A stretch of 48,152 bases of DNA from Actinobaculum sp. oral taxon 183 str. F0552 (GTDB lineage Bacteria > Actinomycetota > Actinomycetes > Actinomycetales > Actinomycetaceae), in NCBI RefSeq assembly GCF_000466165.1, contig NZ_KE951417.1, positions 2,238 to 50,389 of the forward strand, read 5' to 3'. Within the stretch, counting starts at the first letter, position 1. Every line of letters begins with the position of its first letter. The notes beneath the pieces are model-generated. The model was not told the origin of the DNA. It saw only the letters and a list, made by a program, of their open reading frames with translations, and did not search any database. The translations under genes were made by a program, and so were the position numbers. Of this stretch, positions 44,256 to 48,152 are shown piece after piece.

Positions 44256-45359
44256 TCACAGCGCGTCCGCCGCCGCGTACCCGGCCACGCCCGCGGCGAG
44301 GAATGCGAGAGGGTCCTCGGCGAGTCCGCGCCCCATCGTCGACAGGGGGACGGGGGAGGAGGCGAGCGCCTCGTCCAGGCCCTCCACCGACACGTCGACT
44401 CGCCTGAGCCTGCCGCACTCGAAGAGCGAATCGAGCTGGGTGCTCAGCAGCGCGCGCACGTCCTCGCCGATCAGGCCCGACAGCTCGGACTCGTCGAAGA
44501 CCGGGCACGGGCACAGGGTCTCCACCAGCGCCACGCGGGTCAGGGCCGTCGCCGTGTGGTGGGACAGCCCGCGATGGCGTCCGCGCGCGTCGGCGCTCGA
44601 CATGCGCAGAAGCCCGATCGGCCGGCCCTCCAGGGCGGCCGCTGCGTTGAGGTTCTCGCCTGCGCGCGTGCCCGAGAAGCCCCACCGGGTGCCGGTGCCG
44701 AGATTCCCCGGGCCCTGCGAGACGACGGCGACGTCCGCCTCCCATACGAGGCGCGCCGCGAGCAGGGCCGAGTGGACGTTGACGGCCTCCAGCTCGCCCC
44801 CGAAGGCCTGCCCGGCCGTCACGGTGCCCAGGATGCTCCCTTCTTCGCGGAGGCGGGCGCAAGTGCGGGAGAACCAGGCCGGGAGGCTGCCGCCGTCGTC
44901 CATGACGTAGGCGATGCGGGCATCGGGCCTGCGGGCGCGGATCGCGGCCGCCACGGCGGGCAGGGCGGAGTGGAGGTCGGCGACCACCACGGGCATTCCC
45001 TCGATCGAGTCGGCGTGGCGGAGAAGGTCGTGCCACGGCGACTCCTGTTCGTCGGCGCCCATCGTCATGTACTGGAGCGGCGTGTAACGCGCTTTGACGA
45101 TGTGCCCCGGGCCGGGGTCGGGGTCGGCGGGCAGGCGGTCCGGCAGGGCGACGACCATGAGGTATCCGCCGGTCCCCAAGCCTCTGGCCGCCGCGGAGGC
45201 GCTGAGGATCGCGCGCGCGCCGACGTCCGGCGTCCCGACGATCCGCGTGTAGGCCAAGGCCCGGGTCTGGCCGCCGCCGTCGAGCCGCACCCGGCATTCG
45301 ACGCATCCGTTCCACCGTTCCCCCAGGGAGACGACCTCCCCGCTGCGCCACATCATCAC
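44256..45359 (-). CDS. DUF3866 family protein
   Basis: A 367-residue protein typical of actinobacterial genomes and usually found beside pafBC, as here. It includes GHIVKARYTPLQYMTMGADEQESPWHD, which I take as the family signature, MPVVVADLHSALPAVAAAIR, VVSQGPGNLGTGTRWGFSGT, and SSADARGRHRGLSHHTATAL. No function is established. The Gly-rich QGPGNLGTG and the two-domain repeat suggest a ligand-binding or hydrolase-like fold, which is only inference. The start is GTG at 45359 (MMMW), 7 nt after a TACCCT box that mirrors the pafB promoter. Confidence 0.85.
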   Translation of the reverse strand: MMMWRSGEVVSLGERWNGCVECRVRLDGGGQTRALAYTRIVGTPDVGARAILSASAAARGLGTGGYLMVVALPDRLPADPDPGPGHIVKARYTPLQYMTMGADEQESPWHDLLRHADSIEGMPVVVADLHSALPAVAAAIRARRPDARIAYVMDDGGSLPAWFSRTCARLREEGSILGTVTAGQAFGGELEAVNVHSALLAARLVWEADVAVVSQGPGNLGTGTRWGFSGTRAGENLNAAAALEGRPIGLLRMSSADARGRHRGLSHHTATALTRVALVETLCPCPVFDESELSGLIGEDVRALLSTQLDSLFECGRLRRVDVSVEGLDEALASSPVPLSTMGRGLAEDPLAFLAAGVAGYAAADAL

Positions 45360-45363
45360 GCGA

Positions 45364-45390
45364 TCAAGGGTACAGCTCCATTACCCTTGA
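45364..45390. promoter_or_regulatory. Mirror-image divergent promoter / operator between the DUF3866 gene and pafB
   Basis: TCAAGGGTA (45364-45372) and TACCCTTGA (45382-45390) are perfect complements around a 9-bp spacer. Each arm contains TACCCT reading outward, which matches TANNNT. It lies 6 nt before the pafB GTG on the right and 7 nt before the DUF3866 GTG on the left. The same palindrome thus supplies both -10 boxes and could bind a dimeric regulator that controls both genes. Confidence 0.6.
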
Positions 45391-45393
45391 CGT

Positions 45394-46476
45394 GTGAGTC
45401 ACCAGGCCAAGCGATACACGCGCTGGGAACGCCAGTTCTCCCTCCTCACTGCGATCGGGCGCCCCTCCGGCGTGACCCGGGCCCAGGCCCGCGCGGACAT
45501 CCCCGCATACGCGGACTACGACTCGACCGCCGCCTTCCGGCGCACCTTCGAGCGGGACATCGCGGTCCTCCGCCAGGCGGGCTATCCGATCGCCGTCGAG
45601 GACGACTCCTACCGCATCGCCGAGGAGGCCCCCATCATCGCGCCGCTGACCGCGCTCGACGTCGGCCTGGTGCGCTCCCTGCTGACGGGCCTCGGGCGCG
45701 GCGGGAGCCTCAGATCGGCCGCGCACACCGGCATGGCGAAGATACTGGCGACCACGGCCTCCGGGCAGTCCGCGCCGCGCTTCGTCCACGCCGCCGTCCC
45801 CTCCGGGGACGCCGTCGTACCGATCGCCAGGGCCCTCCAGTACCGGCGGCGCGTGGGCTTCGCCTACCGGGGGACCCGCCGGCGCGACTACGTCCTGGAG
45901 CCCGCCCGGCTGTTCGTCCAGCGCGGGGCCTTCTACGCGTCGGGCCAGGCCTGCGGCGACGACGGGGAGTGGGGCTACCGCACGTTCAGGGTGTCGCGAG
46001 TGGTCCCGGGAAGCCTGCGGGTCGGCCAGCCGGCGACCAGGCCCCGCGACGAGGCCCCCGACGCCGACGTGTTCACCGCCCGGCAGGTGACCCTGGCCGT
46101 CAGCCCGGACGCGACGATACCGCTCCTGGCCCGCGGCCGGCCCTGCCAGCCGCCGCCCGGCGCGCGCGTCCCCGACGGGTGGGCGTGCCTTCGACTCGCC
46201 TCCCTGGACAGACATCGCCTCTACGAGCTCCTCGGTTCCTACGCCCGGGAGGTCAGGCTGCTCGGAGGCGAGGACCTCGTGGCCGAGTGGAGGCGGCGCC
46301 TGGATCATTTGGCGGGCCTGGCGCAGTCGGGGACGGCCGCGGCCGACACGGAACAGCCTGCCGACCCGGCCGACACGGAACAGTCCGCTGGCCTGCCGGC
46401 TCCGGAACAGCCTGCCGACCCGGCCGACACGGAACCCCCGTCGGATCCGCCGGATCCGGATCGGGAGGCATCGTGA
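45394..46476 (+). CDS. pafB: WYL-domain transcriptional regulator PafB
   Basis: A 360-residue regulator. The N-terminal winged helix covers about residues 8-70 (RWERQFSLLTAIGRPSGVTR, RTFERDIAVLRQAGYPI). The WYL domain lies in the middle (RRVGFAYRGTRRRDYVLEPA, FYASGQACGDDGEWGYRTFR). The C-terminal WCX-like part is followed by a ~40-residue Pro/Asp/Glu tail encoded by a 33-bp duplication. PafBC activates a LexA-independent DNA damage response in mycobacteria. The start is the GTG at 45394, six bases after TACCCT (leaderless). Its stop overlaps pafC. No pup/proteasome genes are next to it in the window. Confidence 0.9.
   Translation: MSHQAKRYTRWERQFSLLTAIGRPSGVTRAQARADIPAYADYDSTAAFRRTFERDIAVLRQAGYPIAVEDDSYRIAEEAPIIAPLTALDVGLVRSLLTGLGRGGSLRSAAHTGMAKILATTASGQSAPRFVHAAVPSGDAVVPIARALQYRRRVGFAYRGTRRRDYVLEPARLFVQRGAFYASGQACGDDGEWGYRTFRVSRVVPGSLRVGQPATRPRDEAPDADVFTARQVTLAVSPDATIPLLARGRPCQPPPGARVPDGWACLRLASLDRHRLYELLGSYAREVRLLGGEDLVAEWRRRLDHLAGLAQSGTAAADTEQPADPADTEQSAGLPAPEQPADPADTEPPSDPPDPDREAS
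46349..46435 (+). repeat. 33-bp exact direct repeat inside the 3' end of pafB
   Basis: The same 33 bp occurs at 46349-46381 and 46403-46435, offset by 54 bp (18 codons), so the frame is kept. It encodes the phrase EQPADPADTE twice in the disordered C-terminal tail, with a 7-residue linker. This is a plausible site of slippage or recombination giving length variants. Confidence 0.8.
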
Positions 46477-47483
46477 ACGGCAGCCGCTCCATGAACGCCG
46501 ACGGCGTCGTCCTGACCAACGCCATGCTCGTCTACCTCGCCGAATGCCCCGGCCGGACGGCCACGCTCCGCGAGCTCGGCGCCCATTTCGGCGTGCCCTG
46601 GCAGAAGGCCCTCGACCTGCTGTGGAGCGCCTCGCTCGTCGAACTGGGGGACCTGGTCGACGCCTACTCCCTGACCCTGCCCGTCCGGCCCGGCCAGGAG
46701 GAGCCGGGGGAGGAGCCGGCGAAGGCCGATTCGGCCGTCTCCTTCGGCGCGTGGGGGTCGGCCGACGTCCCCGACCTCCCGTTGACCCTCGACGAGGTCA
46801 TCGCGATCGTCGCCCTCGTCGACTCGGTCGCGCAGATCACCCCGCCCGGCCCGTCGGCCGACGCCCTGTCGGCCATGCGCGCCAAGCTCGTCGCCGCGTG
46901 CGAGGAGGCCGGCTTCGCGGGCGTCATCTGGCCCGAACCCGCCGCGGCCGCCGATCCGGAGACGATGGGGCGCATAGACGCCGCCCTCGCCTGCGGAGCC
47001 TGGATCGACTTCTCCTACCACCGGCCGGGACCCGGCCTGCGGGAGTCGGTGACCGCCGTCCGCGCGATCCCCGTCGACGTGCGCTCGGCCGTCAACCCGG
47101 TGCTTCTGGCCTGGAGCGCCGACGGCGCGCGCACCTACCGCCTCGACCGGATAGGCGCGGTGCGCCTGGGGCCCGGCGCCCGCCGCGACGAGCTCGCGGC
47201 CGCCAGATCGGCCGTACGCCGAGACTCCGCCTGGCAGCCCGGCGGCGTGACGGTGACGCTCACCGTCACGCGGGCCGGCAGATGGATCGCCGAGATGCTC
47301 CCCGGCGCCACCGCGGTCCAGCGCGACGGCCTGACCGAGGTGACGCTCCGCTCCGAATCGGACGAATTCCTGGCCACGCTGCTCCTCCAACTGGGCCCGG
47401 CCGTCCTGGACGTCCGACCCGCCGAAGTGGCCCGGCGTCTGGCTGGACGCTTCGCCGCCCTCGCCGAGGACGCGGACGCATGA
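46473..47483 (+). CDS. pafC: WYL-domain transcriptional regulator PafC
   Basis: A 336-residue partner of PafB. The N-terminal helical DNA-binding region covers about residues 10-60 (VLTNAMLVYLAECPGRTATL, ELGAHFGVPWQKALDLLW). A linker rich in Glu/Pro follows. The WYL core is around WIDFSYHRPGPGLRESVTAV with RAIPVDVRSAVNPVLLAW, then the C-terminal WCX domain. The GTG start has GGGAGG upstream and overlaps the pafB stop (GTGA), consistent with a PafB-PafC heterodimer made in equal amounts. Its stop overlaps the kinase gene downstream. Confidence 0.9.
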   Translation: MNGSRSMNADGVVLTNAMLVYLAECPGRTATLRELGAHFGVPWQKALDLLWSASLVELGDLVDAYSLTLPVRPGQEEPGEEPAKADSAVSFGAWGSADVPDLPLTLDEVIAIVALVDSVAQITPPGPSADALSAMRAKLVAACEEAGFAGVIWPEPAAAADPETMGRIDAALACGAWIDFSYHRPGPGLRESVTAVRAIPVDVRSAVNPVLLAWSADGARTYRLDRIGAVRLGPGARRDELAAARSAVRRDSAWQPGGVTVTLTVTRAGRWIAEMLPGATAVQRDGLTEVTLRSESDEFLATLLLQLGPAVLDVRPAEVARRLAGRFAALAEDADA

Positions 47484-48152
47484 GGGCGGGGGTGATCGCC
47501 AACCCGGCGAGCGGACGCGACACCGGCAGACGTCACGCCGGACGCGTCAAGGCCTGCCTGGAGGGGCGAGACGTCGCGTCCCTCGACCTGACCGGCGCCA
47601 CCGCCGCCGACAGCGCGCAAAGCGCCCGCGACGCCGCACGCCTGGGCCTCATCGACCTCTTGCTGGCCGTCGGAGGCGACGGAACCGTCCACGCCGCGGT
47701 GGACGCCCTCGCCGGGACCGGTGTGCCGCTCGGCATCGTCGCCGTGGGATCGGGCAACGACATCGCCCGCGAGTTCGACCTGCCGATACGCCGGCCCGAA
47801 GAGTCCACGGCGCTCGCTCTCGACCTCTTCGCGTCCTGCGACTCCCGGCCCGTCGACGCCATGGAGGTCTCCTCGCGCGGCGTCGCCCACCGGGCTCTAG
47901 CGGTGGTCTCGGCCGGGATCGACGCCGCCATCAACCTGCGGACCAATTCCCTGGCCTGGCCGCCGGGAACCCTGCGCTACGTCCGCGGAGCCCTGGCGAC
48001 CCTCAGAGGATTCTCGCCCTACGGCGTGCGCGTGGAAGTGGACGGCCGCGCGGCCGCCGGGCTGGCGACGCTCGTGGCGGTGGCGAACACGAAGTACTTC
48101 GGCGGGGGGATGAACATCGCCCCGCCGGCCGATCCCGGCGACGGCCTGCTCG
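47480..48152 (+). CDS. Diacylglycerol/lipid kinase family protein (C-terminus beyond window)
   Basis: The first 224 residues of a DAGK-catalytic-domain protein. VIANPASGR at the N-terminus, AVGGDGTVHAAVDAL with the nucleotide-binding GGDGT (65-69), and VAVGSGNDIAREFDLP (GSGND at 90-94) are the family's three blocks. They are followed by VVSAGIDAAINLRTN and ANTKYFGGGMNIAPPADPGD near the window end. Family members phosphorylate diacylglycerol, sphingoid bases or related lipids at the membrane; which one cannot be told. The ATG overlaps the pafC stop (ATGA). The reading frame is still open at the last base. Confidence 0.9.
   Translation, partial: MRAGVIANPASGRDTGRRHAGRVKACLEGRDVASLDLTGATAADSAQSARDAARLGLIDLLLAVGGDGTVHAAVDALAGTGVPLGIVAVGSGNDIAREFDLPIRRPEESTALALDLFASCDSRPVDAMEVSSRGVAHRALAVVSAGIDAAINLRTNSLAWPPGTLRYVRGALATLRGFSPYGVRVEVDGRAAAGLATLVAVANTKYFGGGMNIAPPADPGDGLL

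Overview
The window is a very GC-rich, gene-dense chromosomal segment from an actinomycete. Gene content and order point to the Actinomycetaceae (Actinomyces/Schaalia-like): aspS, rarA, rpsD, alaS, ruvX, mltG, aro genes, efp, nusB, pyrR-pyrBC-carAB-pyrF, gmk, rpoZ, coaBC, metK, priA, fmt, rsmB, rpe, hisE, hisG, then a DUF3866 gene facing pafBC. GTG starts are common, many genes overlap by 4 bp (ATGA/GTGA), and many promoters have a TANNNT -10 box only 6-8 nt before the start codon, so leaderless mRNAs appear frequent. I saw no insertion sequence, prophage, CRISPR array, rRNA or tRNA gene.

Layout. 1-3.1 kb (minus): the first codons of an unrecognised gene, a small P-loop kinase and a DeaD-type RNA helicase. 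3.3-9.7 kb: an MFS exporter, aspS, a divergent pair (small membrane protein / TetR regulator), a GNAT acetyltransferase and an RBBP9-like hydrolase. 9.7-14.5 kb: rarA, rpsD, alaS. 14.5-20.1 kb: overlapping ruvX, mltG and an AroE-like gene, then a prepilin peptidase, then overlapping aroC, aroK and an AroK-like gene. 20.2-33.2 kb: efp-nusB, a PyrR-controlled pyrimidine operon, and gmk-rpoZ-coaBC-metK. 33.4-39.3 kb: priA, a 66-residue orphan, fmt-rsmB, rpe. 39.4-41.4 kb: an FMN riboswitch followed by an ABC permease and a lipoprotein (riboflavin-type importer) with no ATPase gene beside them. 41.6-44.1 kb: hisE-hisG and a zinc-type dehydrogenase. 44.2-48.2 kb: DUF3866 gene, divergent pafB-pafC, and a diacylglycerol-kinase-family gene cut by the window end.

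Most of this is core metabolism and translation. The least ordinary element is in the aro cluster. Two intact, translationally coupled genes encode recognisable relatives of shikimate dehydrogenase and shikimate kinase whose catalytic residues are missing. They sit beside an intact aroC and an intact aroK. They look like retained pseudoenzymes (or enzymes in slow decay) rather than broken pseudogenes. Other points worth attention are the riboswitch-controlled transporter without an ATPase, a perfectly mirrored promoter between the DUF3866 gene and pafB, a PyrR-binding hairpin over the pyrR ribosome binding site, a structured rpsD leader, and a small orphan gene in a locally AT-richer patch.
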